The notes under the pieces were generated by a model. The model searched no databases and had not been told where the DNA came from. It saw only the letters and a list, made by a program, of their open reading frames with translations. DNA of 61,578 bases, taken from Paraburkholderia bannensis (lineage in GTDB: Bacteria; Pseudomonadota; Gammaproteobacteria; Burkholderiales; Burkholderiaceae). Positions 36,636 to 45,745 of this stretch are shown in pieces (within the stretch, counting starts at the first letter, position 1; each line of letters begins with the position of its first letter). The DNA lies in assembly GCF_014200455.1 (NCBI RefSeq), contig NZ_JACHBW010000030.1:1-61578 (forward strand), read 5' to 3'. Made by a program: the position numbers and the translations under genes.

Positions 36636-36715
36636 GCGTGCCTCGGAAGGGTCGCGGAGCAGGGCCTCGGCGCGCTCATGGCGCGGCATCTTTCAGCCCG
36701 TGGATGCATGCCGCC

Positions 36716-36729
36716 GTGCGAATTTAAAA
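36716..36729 (+). promoter_or_regulatory. GTGCGAAT-N4-AA element, site 5 (PRC-barrel gene)
   Basis: GTGCGAATTTAAAA points to the PRC-barrel gene starting 136 bases downstream. Confidence 0.5.
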
Positions 36730-36851
36730 ACGCCGAGCGAGCAACGGGCTCAAAGTGGCGTTGAGCGCGACATAGGCAGGCAGCATCCTGGATGCCCTCA
36801 CCGTGTTGTGATTTATCGCTTTTAACCAACGCATCTCGTGGAGAAATCATC

Positions 36852-37289
36852 ATGAAGTCAAAGTGGGCACTCGCATTTCTGGCCGCATCGACATTCGGCG
36901 CGGTATGCCAGCAGGCAAATGCACAGGTTGCGGGCGCGCAGCCCATTGGCATCAGCGTGGAGCAGGCGCAACTCGTCGTGGAAGGCTGGAGCGTCAAGAA
37001 GAGCCTGCTGGGTAAGACCATTTACAACGACAGCGGCGAGAAAGTCGGGGTGCTGCACGACATCATCATTGCGCCGGATAACGCAGTTTCGTTCGCAATC
37101 GTGGCGGCTCACCAGTTCCTCGGCGTGTCCGAGCACGACGTAGCGATTCCGATGGCGCAACTCGACTATGTGAACGACAAACTTGTCTGGGCCGGCGCTA
37201 CGCGCGACGTGGTCAAGGCGATTCCGGCGTTTCACTATTCGAAGGTGCGCACGGTTCCTGTCGCCCGCAAGGATTACGGTCACCACTGA
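36852..37289 (+). CDS. exported PRC-barrel protein
   Basis: A 145-aa protein with a Sec signal peptide (cleavage near NAQ, residue about 25). A PRC-barrel-like beta domain follows, with KSLLGKTIYNDSGEKVGVLHDIIIAPDN (about 55-85). Proteins of this type are common, small, periplasmic and poorly characterised; some affect envelope or stress response. The start ATG 36852 has gtggaga 7 bases upstream. A GTGCGAAT element lies in its promoter. Confidence 0.88.
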   Translation: MKSKWALAFLAASTFGAVCQQANAQVAGAQPIGISVEQAQLVVEGWSVKKSLLGKTIYNDSGEKVGVLHDIIIAPDNAVSFAIVAAHQFLGVSEHDVAIPMAQLDYVNDKLVWAGATRDVVKAIPAFHYSKVRTVPVARKDYGHH

Positions 37290-37295
37290 TCGACA

Positions 37296-37333
37296 CGCCT
37301 GTGTGACGGCCACGGGCGGCTGTCGCACAGGCG
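37296..37333. terminator. hairpin after PRC-barrel gene
   Basis: Arms CGCCTGTGTGAC and GTCGCACAGGCG pair over 12 bases with one G-T wobble. No T-run follows, so this may be a Rho-assisted or weak terminator. Confidence 0.5.
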
Positions 37334-37541
37334 GCGGGGTGCCTTCCGGCTCCCGGGGCCGGGCTCCGGACAACCTCCTTACATTCCCGCCAACCCGCGT
37401 GGGATGGGCTTCCCGGGACGAAAATGCAGGCTCGGCGCCGCATCGGTTTTGGAAGGATTAAGGAAAAATAAGTACGCCATTGACGCGGTATCGCGCATGA
37501 TTGCATTCAGATTGAAAGCTATCGCTCGCCGGTAGGTCTGA

Positions 37542-39515
37542 ATGTCACGTGCCTTGACAGCCGCGCTGGCTGTCATCCTGACGGACGGGCTGCCGGTTTT
37601 CGTCAACGAATGCCCGATTCGAACGCCATGTCCACGCTCAAGCATTCTGCTGTGTCCAGTTGCCATGCAGTGGCCCGTTGATCCGGCCGCCATGAAGACC
37701 GGCCGCGGTGCCCTTCTCACAGTGCCTTTCGACGGCCATGTTGCGTCGTTGCTGGCTGCTGTCATAGCCCTCGTCGTATTCGCGATCGACGCGCTGACGC
37801 CCCTGGATATCGCCATCGCCGTGTTCTACGTGGTGGTAGTGCTGCTGGTCGCATCGACCGGCAGCCGCTCGTCCACGATCAAAGCCGCGTGGGGCTGCGT
37901 CGTGCTGACGCTGCTCGGCTTCGTGCTGTCTCACGACAACGCCTACTCGAGCGGCGCAATTGCACGATGCGCGGTGAGCCTTCTAGCGGTCGCTACCACC
38001 TCGATACTCGCGTTGAGAAATCAGGCAGCCACGACGACCTTGCAGGAGCAGGTCGAACTGCTCAACCTCGCGCACGATGCGATCGTCGTGCATGACATGG
38101 ACGACCGCATCACCTTCTGGAATCACGGTGCCGAGGCTTTGTACGGCTGGACTGCCCAGCAGGCGATCGGGCAGCCGCTTCAGGACATGACGCGGACGTC
38201 CTTCCCCGTTCCGTACGAGCAGGTTCGCGCCGAACTGCTGCGCTCTGACCGCTGGCATGGCGAACTGCAGCGCGTGCAGCCTGACGGCAGCGTCCTCCTG
38301 ATTTCGAGCCGCGCGGCCTTGTGGCGCGACGCGACGGGCAATCCACGAGCCGTGCTTTCCACCAACAACGACATCACCGGGCGCCGGCACGCGGAGCAGG
38401 CGCTCGAGCGCAGTGAGGCTTTCCTGCGCGACGCCCAACGGCTGAGCCGCACCGGAAGCATCGCCGTCAGCTTGCCGGACGGGGAGATGTGGTGGTCCGA
38501 CGAGGCTTACCGCATTTTCGACTATCCGCGGGAGACCGTGCCGTCGGCCGAGGCGATTCTCGCGCGCACGCACGCCGACGATCTGGCGCTTGTGCGTGGC
38601 GGCTTCGAACAGGCCGCGGGTGGCGCGCCGCTGGTCGATATCGAACACCGGCTCGTCATGCCCGAAGGTGGCGTCAAGTACGTGCGCTACGTCGCCCATC
38701 TCACGAAGACGCCGTCGGGCAGCATGGAGTATGTCGGCGCGTTTATGGATATCACCGAGACCAGGCACGCTCTGGAAGCGCTTGCGCGCTCCAACGACGA
38801 ACTCGCTCACGTGACGCGGATCACGATGCTCGGTGAACTCGCCACTTCGATCGCGCACGAGGTCACCCAGCCTATCGCCGCGATTCTGGCGTGTGGTGGC
38901 GCGGCGTTGCGCTGGCTGAACCGTCCTACGCCCGACTTGAATGAAGCGCAGCAATCGATCGTCCAGATGATCCGCGACGCGAAACGCGCGGACGAGGTGA
39001 TCCAGCGAATCCGCGCGATGGCAAAAAAGCGCGACCGTCTTCCGGCGACGGTAGATCTGAATGCGGTCGTCGGCGAGTCGATCGAACTGGTGCGGCGCGA
39101 ACTCGAGCGTCACCGTATCGAATTGCAGGTCGACCTTGCGGAGCCTGCGCTCACCGCGTGCTGCGATCGAGTGCAGCTCCAGCAGGTACTGATCAATCTG
39201 ATGATGAACAGCGTACAGGCCATGGCCGATGTCGCCGGTTCGCGCAAGCTCACGATCGCCACTCGACGGGTCGGCGACGGGCAGGTGCAGGTGATCGTGC
39301 AGGATTCAGGCACGGGTATCAGCGAAGACAACGTAGGGTGCCTGTTCAACACGTTTTTCTCGACCAAGGCAGATGGCATCGGGATGGGATTGTCGATCTG
39401 CCGTTCGATCGTCGAAGCGCACGGCGGCCGCATCTGGGCCGAATCGCCGGAAGGTGGCGGCGCGGTGCTGCAATTCATTCTGCCCGTTGGCGAAGGAAGA
39501 TGTCATGAGCAGTAA
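37542..39515 (+). CDS. membrane PAS sensor histidine kinase (FixL-like output)
   Basis: A 657-aa sensor. There are about four membrane helices (within residues 65-165), a PAS domain (about 170-290, HDAIVVHDMDDRITFWNHGAEALYGW), a second PAS (about 300-410, with ITETRHALEALARSN), and a HisKA with phospho-acceptor His439 in SIAHEVTQPI. The HATPase has NLMMNSVQAM, GSGTGI-type DSGTGIS and GIGMGLSICRS. The start is uncertain: 37542 has a weak ribosome site, and ATG at 37665 or 37692 would also include all domains. The stop overlaps the FixJ-type regulator start by 11 bases, so they are coupled. No heme motif is evident; the signal is unknown. Confidence 0.88.
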   Translation: MSRALTAALAVILTDGLPVFVNECPIRTPCPRSSILLCPVAMQWPVDPAAMKTGRGALLTVPFDGHVASLLAAVIALVVFAIDALTPLDIAIAVFYVVVVLLVASTGSRSSTIKAAWGCVVLTLLGFVLSHDNAYSSGAIARCAVSLLAVATTSILALRNQAATTTLQEQVELLNLAHDAIVVHDMDDRITFWNHGAEALYGWTAQQAIGQPLQDMTRTSFPVPYEQVRAELLRSDRWHGELQRVQPDGSVLLISSRAALWRDATGNPRAVLSTNNDITGRRHAEQALERSEAFLRDAQRLSRTGSIAVSLPDGEMWWSDEAYRIFDYPRETVPSAEAILARTHADDLALVRGGFEQAAGGAPLVDIEHRLVMPEGGVKYVRYVAHLTKTPSGSMEYVGAFMDITETRHALEALARSNDELAHVTRITMLGELATSIAHEVTQPIAAILACGGAALRWLNRPTPDLNEAQQSIVQMIRDAKRADEVIQRIRAMAKKRDRLPATVDLNAVVGESIELVRRELERHRIELQVDLAEPALTACCDRVQLQQVLINLMMNSVQAMADVAGSRKLTIATRRVGDGQVQVIVQDSGTGISEDNVGCLFNTFFSTKADGIGMGLSICRSIVEAHGGRIWAESPEGGGAVLQFILPVGEGRCHEQ

Positions 39516-40203
39516 TTCGAACAGCAATGAGTGTGTGGACAGCGGCGGCAATGCCGGCAACACCATGGTGTATGTCGTGGACGACGACGAGTCGATGCGC
39601 AATGCCGTCAGCAACTTGTTGCGCTCGGTCGGCCTGAGCGTCGAAACCTTCGGCTCCGCGCAGGAGTTCCTCGCTTTCGACATGCCGGACGTGCCGAGCT
39701 GTCTGATCCTCGATGTCCGCCTCAAAGGACAAAGCGGGCTTGCAGTGCAGGAGCAGATGTCGGCGAGCGAGTTAGGTCTGCCGATTGTTTTCATGACCGC
39801 GCACGGCGATATCGCGATGACAGTCAAAGCGATGAAGGCCGGCGCCAAGGACTTTCTGGCCAAGCCGTTTCGCGATCAGGACATGCTGGACGCTGTCGCG
39901 AATGCGTTGGCGAGCGACGAGGCGCGCCGCGAGGCCAGCCGTTCGGTCGCGGACCTGCGCCGTTGCTACGACTCGTTAACGGCGCGCGAGCGCGAAGTCA
40001 TGGCCTTTGTCGCTGCCGGTCTGATGAACAAGCAGATTGCGGCTGAAATGAACCTGAGCGAAATCACCGTCAAGATTCATCGTGGTCAGGCGATGCGCAA
40101 GATGGGCGCTCGCTCGCTTGCCGATTTCGTCTTGAAGGCGGAAGCATTGGGCATCAAGCCGCCGCGAGGCATGACGATGCAGGCGCGTAATTCGCGCACC
40201 TGA
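39505..40203 (+). CDS. FixJ-type response regulator
   Basis: A 232-aa regulator. The receiver domain has the acidic pocket VDDDES, phospho-Asp70 in LILDVRL, and FLAKPF with the conserved Lys. A LuxR-type helix-turn-helix follows (about 155-215; LTAREREVMAFVAAGLMNKQIAAEMNLSEITVKIHRG). The start ATG 39505 follows gaaggaag. It is the coupled partner of the histidine kinase upstream. A candidate target site, the 53-bp module, lies about 210 bases downstream in front of an AraC gene. Confidence 0.93.
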   Translation: MSSNSNSNECVDSGGNAGNTMVYVVDDDESMRNAVSNLLRSVGLSVETFGSAQEFLAFDMPDVPSCLILDVRLKGQSGLAVQEQMSASELGLPIVFMTAHGDIAMTVKAMKAGAKDFLAKPFRDQDMLDAVANALASDEARREASRSVADLRRCYDSLTAREREVMAFVAAGLMNKQIAAEMNLSEITVKIHRGQAMRKMGARSLADFVLKAEALGIKPPRGMTMQARNSRT

Positions 40204-40554
40204 ACGCACGGTAGTGCAGGTCTGCGACTGCGCGCGGTTTGCGCGTTGCGCTCGCAGACCAGACGGCTATCGGACTCATACGCAGGTATAGGCCACTCAT
40301 CGCTTCTGTCCAAAGAAGCGCAGTTGCACCCACCCATTCCGACACGCTCCGGCACTCGCTCAGGCCAGGCGGGGCGCAGCGCTGCCCGGAAGCTTCGCAG
40401 CAGCACTAAACCTGGATATGAAACGATCCAACCATTGGTCATTTCAGGCAACCGTATGTAGGGCTAGCTGGACGAAGGCCCGTGCGATACCTTGGAGTCA
40501 TGGCCGCACGGCTCTCAACGGCACTGTTTCAACAATTAACCGGATGACCAGATC
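40204..40554 (+). promoter_or_regulatory. 351-bp intergenic promoter region of AraC gene
   Basis: No gene was seen. A potential hairpin (gtctgcgac...gctcgcagac, about 40221-40258) follows the response regulator stop and may terminate its transcription. The 53-bp module is listed separately. Confidence 0.45.
40411..40463 (+). promoter_or_regulatory. 53-bp conserved module, copy 2
   Basis: It starts CCTGGATATGA, has AACCA at offset 20-24 and ends ATGTAGGG, with the same total length as the copy at 6914-6966. It lies 92 bases before the AraC start codon and downstream of a FixJ-type regulator gene. Confidence 0.5.
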
Positions 40555-41568
40555 ATGATCAGTTCGTCGATGTTGTATCCCGAACCCGCGGTGGAAGTCG
40601 TCCGGAAAGGCCGGGTGAGCCGGATCGCTATGGAGCATCAATGGCGCAGTCCCGTTGACGAAGATGCCGATGCGCGGCAGCGCGGCGACATCCTTGTGTC
40701 GCGCTGGACCCGTAACGACACGCAGTCGCTCGAGGTCGTCAGTCCGGTAAGCACCACGCACCATTGCATTGCCATGAATCTCAAGTGCACGTCGCTGACG
40801 TTTTCCCATGCCGGCAAGACGCTCGTGCGCGGAAGAGTGACGGCGGGCGCCGTGCAGATCACCGCGCCGGATGTGCGTTGCAGAGCGGTGTTCGAGTCGC
40901 CGGGCGACGTGCTGCATCTGTTCGTTTCGCCGCAAGTGCTGGGCGAATGTTTCGAGGACACGTTCGACCGTCCGCATCCAGGCGAGATCCGGATCGACGA
41001 TCCCAGGCTCGTACGTGACCCCGCGCTCGAACGCCTTGGTCAAGCGCTCGCCGTCTCGCAGTCGAACGATGCCGCGCTCGGCAAGGTATTCACCGACAGC
41101 GTCAGTCTCGCGATCGTGTCGCGCGTGATCGCCCGGCATTTCACGGTAACGGAACGGCAGACCCGCGAGGCGAGCGCATTGCCGTCGTGGCGCCTCAGCC
41201 GCGCAATCGAATACATCGATGCGCACCTGGCCGAGTCGATCGGACTCGCGGATATCGCCACCAGCACGGGCCTGACCCGGATGCATTTCGCGTCGCAGTT
41301 TCGTCGTGCAACCGGGATGCGTCCGCATGAATATCTGTTGCGTCGCCGGATCGACCATGCGCAGCGCCTTTTACTCGAGTCGAAGCACAACGTGCTCGAC
41401 GTTGCATTGAGCTGTGGCTTCCGTTCGCAGGCTCACTTTACGACGGTGTTCAAACGTCTGGTCGGAGAGACACCGTATTGTTGGAGGATGAAAGCAAATG
41501 TCGATCGTCAAGCAGATTCACGCATTTCTGGAAGTGAGCGGAAAATTTCTCCAGCAGGCCAGGGTTGA
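40555..41568 (+). CDS. AraC-family transcriptional regulator
   Basis: A 337-aa regulator. The N-terminal half (1-210) is an effector domain of the type found in AraC-like proteins of this group. Two helix-turn-helix motifs form the C-terminal domain (about 215-315; LADIATSTGLTRMHFASQFRRA and VLDVALSCGFRSQAHFTTVFKR). The C-terminal tail extends some 20 residues beyond the usual end (QADSRISGSERK). Its promoter carries the 53-bp module, so it is possibly controlled by the adjacent two-component pair. Confidence 0.9.
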   Translation: MISSSMLYPEPAVEVVRKGRVSRIAMEHQWRSPVDEDADARQRGDILVSRWTRNDTQSLEVVSPVSTTHHCIAMNLKCTSLTFSHAGKTLVRGRVTAGAVQITAPDVRCRAVFESPGDVLHLFVSPQVLGECFEDTFDRPHPGEIRIDDPRLVRDPALERLGQALAVSQSNDAALGKVFTDSVSLAIVSRVIARHFTVTERQTREASALPSWRLSRAIEYIDAHLAESIGLADIATSTGLTRMHFASQFRRATGMRPHEYLLRRRIDHAQRLLLESKHNVLDVALSCGFRSQAHFTTVFKRLVGETPYCWRMKANVDRQADSRISGSERKISPAGQG

Positions 41569-41704
41569 TCTGGTGAATGACGGGTGGGACACGCTGGAAG
41601 AAGTGGGTACCAAGCGGGGTGTCCGGGAAGTTGACGGCATTGCACCACTTGTTCACCCCTTCATTGGGAATGAAAGTGCGGGAGGGGGGCACTAATCCAT
41701 TGCG

Positions 41705-42345
41705 TCATTGATATGGCACCTGACGAATTCGCCGCGATGGATCGTCGTACTTCCATTTAATCGGCTTCGGATTCTTGTTGTGCTCGCGGATATAGCGCAT
41801 CAGCTTGCGGTCCAAATCTTTCACAGTGGTGAAGATGCCTGGCGCGATCACCGTCTATGCAGAATACCACCGCCTGCGCGGGCGGCCTCAGATACAGATC
41901 GATCATGTCTGCCGCCTTGGTCTCGAAGTCAGGATCATTCGAAACCATCTGCGTATCGAGTCGATGGGGGCGCACACTGTGCTTGTGCCAGATGCGCTGC
42001 ATCGTCGAGGCGCCCACATCGCGCGGAGCCGCCGCAAGCTTATAGCTGCTCCGATTGGCGTGCATACAGGCCTGCAAGCCGCTCGGCAAAAAACCGACTC
42101 GACCAACAGGTAATGAAGCGGGAATCACATCGCAGTCGCTGCATGACCGCCTCAGGTGCTTCTCCTTCGTCGAGCATCAAGATCAGCCGGGTACGCCGCG
42201 CGTCCGCTGTGCGCACCGTTTGGCTACGAGTCGCCGACAGCAATTGTTTGCGCTCAAGCGTGGTCAAGTTCGTCTTTCCATGCGCTCCATTGAATACCAG
42301 GCCAGGTGCTTTTTCAATGACGCAATGGACTAGCGTTATTGGCAT
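41705..42345 (-). mobile_element. IS630-family transposase remnant
   Basis: On the minus strand, an N-terminal frame (42345 to about 42040) gives LTTLERKQLLSATRSQTV, RRTRLILMLDEGE and RFFAERLAGLYAR, typical of the IS630 helix-turn-helix region. A middle frame gives GASTMQRIWHKHSVRPHRLDT and VFCID (first catalytic Asp region). The last frame gives LDRKLMRYIREHNKNPKPIKW and ends VPYQ at a TGA (41705). The catalytic core between VFCID and the C-terminus is deleted, and frames are broken. Dead element. Confidence 0.85.
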
Positions 42346-42441
42346 TCAAAACGCCAGCGTGATGCCGGCGTATGGACAGGACGGCGCCTGAGCGCGACCG
42401 CCCCGGTTATTAAAGGGCAAAACTGACACAGGAGTGCAATC

Positions 42442-42855
42442 ATGCTGACGAAAGCGCGTGTTACCGATCCGTGGCTGCAGACCCTTGGATTATTGTCTGT
42501 GCTGTCGGGTGATATGAGCACGGGTTCCGACGGAGTAGCCGCTGCTGCAGCTCGCTGTGGGCGCAAAGTGTCCCACCTGCCGGTGATGGGGGAGCGCTTC
42601 GATGTGCTGGTGCATGTGATCGACCGCCCGACGCAGTCGACCGCAACAGTCGTCTGGCGGGACTCGACGCTCTGCTCATATGGCGATCAGGTTTGGCACT
42701 TCAGCCGCGCGCGGGCGGCCGGCGTTTGCGCGATGAGTGGGCGAGCGATTCAGCCCGGGGACGCGATTTATAAGCCGAGACCTTGCTGGCCGGCGCCGCT
42801 TAATGCGGGGGCGATGATCTTGAGGAGTGTGCTTCATGAGGCGCTTCGGGTTTGA
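42442..42855 (+). CDS. DUF3331 domain protein
   Basis: A 137-aa protein of the DUF3331 family, which is largely confined to Burkholderia and relatives. It shows the family blocks TATVVWRDSTLCSYGDQVWH and ARAAGVCAMSGRAIQPGDAIY. Function is unknown; the Cys residues in VCAMSG and CSYGDQ could be structural. The start ATG 42442 is preceded by aggag with a 10-base gap. It lies just beyond an IS630 remnant, and a strong terminator follows. Confidence 0.8.
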   Translation: MLTKARVTDPWLQTLGLLSVLSGDMSTGSDGVAAAAARCGRKVSHLPVMGERFDVLVHVIDRPTQSTATVVWRDSTLCSYGDQVWHFSRARAAGVCAMSGRAIQPGDAIYKPRPCWPAPLNAGAMILRSVLHEALRV

Positions 42856-42898
42856 GGTCCTGGGGTCCTGCGGTTTTGCTGTGATGTGTGGAAAAGAT

Positions 42899-42926
42899 AA
42901 AGGCGCGAATATTTTCGCGCCTTTTT
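42899..42926. terminator. intrinsic terminator after DUF3331 gene
   Basis: An 11-base stem with arms AAAGGCGCGAA and TTCGCGCCTTT and a 4-base loop, followed by T's. It can act in both directions and would also block readthrough toward the oxidase operon. Confidence 0.85.
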
Positions 42927-43332
42927 GTGTGGCACAGAATGCCCTCACTCATTGCGCCTTTGAGGACGCGTCCGGTGGGGCCCGCGTAACGCCGATGTAT
43001 TACTTGATGCTCGTCTGGCGCAGCGCAATCGAGTATCAGGCATACCGATTCCAGGCTCTCCGGCAAACGCCTCATCGAGTTTGAAATCGTGTTCATCAGC
43101 CAGTACCACAGCCATGCGATTAGCCAGAAGCCGGGTTAGCGTGTCTGGCGCAACGGTGTACTCGATCATCTGTTGCAGATCCGCGTCGTAGGTCGGAACC
43201 ATGCAATACGGCAGATGTCTGGCGATTCATGCCCCAATGGACATAGCGAGAACGCAGAGACGGCGGGCCGCGAGAGAAGTGCGGTCCCGCCAAGAAACAG
43301 CAAACTTCCCTCACCAGGTGAAGAAGAAAAGC
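42927..43332. other. 406-bp stretch without a confident gene
   Basis: A minus-strand frame (42945-43202, reads LTRLLANRMAVVLADEHDF in part) might be a small gene or a fragment of one, but I do not recognise it and the ribosome site is poor. Nothing else was seen. Confidence 0.35.
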
Positions 43333-44322
43333 TCACTCACCAGCGTGCACCCCGCCCACCACCTTCCCGCGAAAAATATAATACTGGTACAGGTTATAAC
43401 CAATCATCACCGGGAAAATCAGCCCAATCCCGATCAACATGAACACCAGCGTCGAGGTATCAGACGCGGCCTCAACAATACCAAGCTTGCCCGGCACAAA
43501 ATCCGGAAAGAGGCTAATTGCAAGTCCAGCAAACGACATCACAAACAACGCCACCGAGGCGCGAAACGGCCCTGCCGAACTGCCCAGATACAGCGACGCC
43601 ATGATGTACGCAAAAGCGAGGGCCGACGCCAACCCCAGCGCGATCAGCACGTGAAACACGCCTGGCTGGGTCCAGCGATCATGTCCCACCTCGCTGATAA
43701 ACCATGTTGCGGCGGTCAGCACGAGAGCCGCAGCCACAGTGATCAATGCGCTCAGCAATGAGAGGCGCCGTGACCATTGCTCGAGCGAGCCCTCGGTCTT
43801 CTTCACGAGATAGGTCGAGCCGAGCAGCGAATAGCCGGCTACCACGCCGATCGCGGACACAGCGATGAACACGCTGCTTAGCTCGCCCGGAATCAACCCC
43901 GTGATCACCTTGCCGAGTATCACGCCTTGAGCGATCGCGGCGGCAAGGCTTCCGATGCCGAACACCTTGTCCCACACCGGGCCATGCGGCACGCTATGAC
44001 GGAATTCGATCGCGGCGCCACGCATGATCAATCCTGCAATCAGAAGCATCACCGGCAAATAGAGATCCTGAAGCAGCAAGGCATACGCTGCGGGAAACGC
44101 GCCGAACAGGGCGCCGCCGAGCACGACGAGCCAGGTTTCGTTCGCGTCCCAGACGTGGCCGATGGTCTGCACCATCACGTCGTGATCCTCGCGACGTTTG
44201 CGCAGCAGGCTGAGTATGCCGATGCCGAGATCGAAGCCATCAGTGACGACGTAGAACACCAGCATCAGTCCAATCAGACCGAACCAGGTGATGGCGAGCA
44301 TCGTGTGAGTGGAGCTGTCCAT
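43333..44322 (-). CDS. cydB: bd-type quinol oxidase subunit II (CydB/CioB)
   Basis: A 329-aa inner-membrane subunit with about 8-9 helices. The N-terminal family signature FYVVTDGFDLGIGILSLL and the TIGHVWDANETWLVVLGGALFGAFP block are clear. It pairs with subunit I (next gene upstream, 25-base gap) to form a quinol oxidase. Start ATG 44322 follows gaggaaa; an upstream ATG at 44337 is less likely. Third gene of the FdhF-CydA-CydB operon. Confidence 0.93.
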   Translation of the reverse strand: MDSSTHTMLAITWFGLIGLMLVFYVVTDGFDLGIGILSLLRKRREDHDVMVQTIGHVWDANETWLVVLGGALFGAFPAAYALLLQDLYLPVMLLIAGLIMRGAAIEFRHSVPHGPVWDKVFGIGSLAAAIAQGVILGKVITGLIPGELSSVFIAVSAIGVVAGYSLLGSTYLVKKTEGSLEQWSRRLSLLSALITVAAALVLTAATWFISEVGHDRWTQPGVFHVLIALGLASALAFAYIMASLYLGSSAGPFRASVALFVMSFAGLAISLFPDFVPGKLGIVEAASDTSTLVFMLIGIGLIFPVMIGYNLYQYYIFRGKVVGGVHAGE

Positions 44323-44347
44323 GGGATTTCCTCGCAACGGGAATGAT

Positions 44348-45745
44348 TTAGTACTCGGTGACGGTAGCGGCTGCCTCCGCTTTGACGGCCGCGGGCGGAT
44401 TCAGCTTGAGGTCGGGACCGGTGCGCAACCAGTTACGCGCGAGCACGAAGAACGTAGCGAGCAGCACGGCATAGAAAGCAAAGAACATAGCCATGCTCAA
44501 ACTGACCGATGAAGCCGCCACGGTCGACACCGCGTCCTTCGTGCGCAGCAAGCCGTAGACAACCCAGGGTTGGCGTCCTACTTCCCGCACGATCCAGCCG
44601 GCTTCCACTGCGACATAGGGCAGTGGAATCCACAGCACCCAGGCGAGCAGCAGTTTGCGCTGCTCGAGAAGTCGTTCGAGATTGCCACGCGTTTTGCGCA
44701 ACACGTAGGCGGTCCAGAACGCCAGCGCCATCAACGCAAAGCCGATTCCGGCCATCACGCGGAACGCGTAGTAGAGCAGGGGAAGCATCGGCGGCTGGTC
44801 GGCCGGCGCGAAGTCGTGGAGACCTTTGACCTCGCCGTCCAGCGTGTGAGTGGCGAGAATGCTCAGCATGCCTGGCACTTCGAGCGACCAGTCGTTGCGC
44901 TGTTCCTTTTGGTTCGGCCACGCCAGCAGCGACCATGAAGCGGCGGTGCCCGCCTTGTTGGTGGTCCAGTGTCCTTCGATTGCGGCGCCTTTGGCCGGCT
45001 GCGTCGCGAACACGCTGCCGCCGCTCGAATCGCCAAGCCAGATCTGGATCGGCGCTACGAACACGAGCACCAGCAAAGCGATCTTGAACGAACGTTCAAA
45101 GAACTCAGGGTTGCGCCGTTTGAACAGATTCCACGCGGAAATGCCGGCGATCACAAACATGCCTGTTTCGATCGCCCCGACCCACATGTGCGTCACACCC
45201 CAGACCATATCCGGATTGAAGATCGCGGCGGCATATTCGGTCACGATGATCTTGCCGTTCTCGACCGTCACGCCAGCCGGTGTCTGCATCCACGAATTGG
45301 CGACCATGATCCAAAATGCTGAGATGCTGGAGCCGAGCGCGACCATCGAGGTGGCGAACAGATGCACGCCGCGCGGCACGCGCCCCCAGCCGAGCAGCAT
45401 TACGCCGATGAAACCTGCCTCGAGCATGAAGGCCATCGCGCCTTCAAAGCCGAGAATATTGCCGAAGAACTGTCCGCTGTAACGCGAGAAGTCTGCCCAG
45501 TTAGTGCCGAACTGAAATTCCATCGGGATACCGCTGACCACGCCCACCGCGAAGTTCAGCACCAGTAGCTTGCTCCAGAAGCGCGCGTGCCGGTAATAAC
45601 CAACGTTGCCGGTGCGCAGCCACAAGACTTCGATCAGGACCAGGAATGCCGAGAGACTGATTGTCAGAATCGGCCACAGGATGTGAAAAATAGCCGTCAT
45701 CGCGAACTGCGCGCGTGACAGGTCGAGTACATCACTGAGATGCAT
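44348..45745 (-). CDS. cydA: bd-type quinol oxidase subunit I (CydA/CioA)
   Basis: A 465-aa heme subunit. His21 (AIFHILWP) is the likely high-spin heme ligand, VTHMWVGAIE holds a conserved His, and YYAFRVMAG contains the Met ligand. FEGAMAFMLEAGFIG carries the conserved Glu pair. The Q-loop is short, as in the cyanide-insensitive CIO group rather than the long-loop E. coli type. Function: ubiquinol to O2, high oxygen affinity and inhibitor tolerance. The start codon overlaps the end of the FdhF-like gene by 14 bases, so translation is coupled. Confidence 0.93.
   Translation of the reverse strand: MHLSDVLDLSRAQFAMTAIFHILWPILTISLSAFLVLIEVLWLRTGNVGYYRHARFWSKLLVLNFAVGVVSGIPMEFQFGTNWADFSRYSGQFFGNILGFEGAMAFMLEAGFIGVMLLGWGRVPRGVHLFATSMVALGSSISAFWIMVANSWMQTPAGVTVENGKIIVTEYAAAIFNPDMVWGVTHMWVGAIETGMFVIAGISAWNLFKRRNPEFFERSFKIALLVLVFVAPIQIWLGDSSGGSVFATQPAKGAAIEGHWTTNKAGTAASWSLLAWPNQKEQRNDWSLEVPGMLSILATHTLDGEVKGLHDFAPADQPPMLPLLYYAFRVMAGIGFALMALAFWTAYVLRKTRGNLERLLEQRKLLLAWVLWIPLPYVAVEAGWIVREVGRQPWVVYGLLRTKDAVSTVAASSVSLSMAMFFAFYAVLLATFFVLARNWLRTGPDLKLNPPAAVKAEAAATVTEY

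Noticed and set aside
41450..41692. 80-codon minus-strand frame and a 65-codon plus-strand frame near 41.5 kb
   Set aside because: They overlap the end of the AraC gene, have no recognised pattern and lie next to an IS630 remnant.
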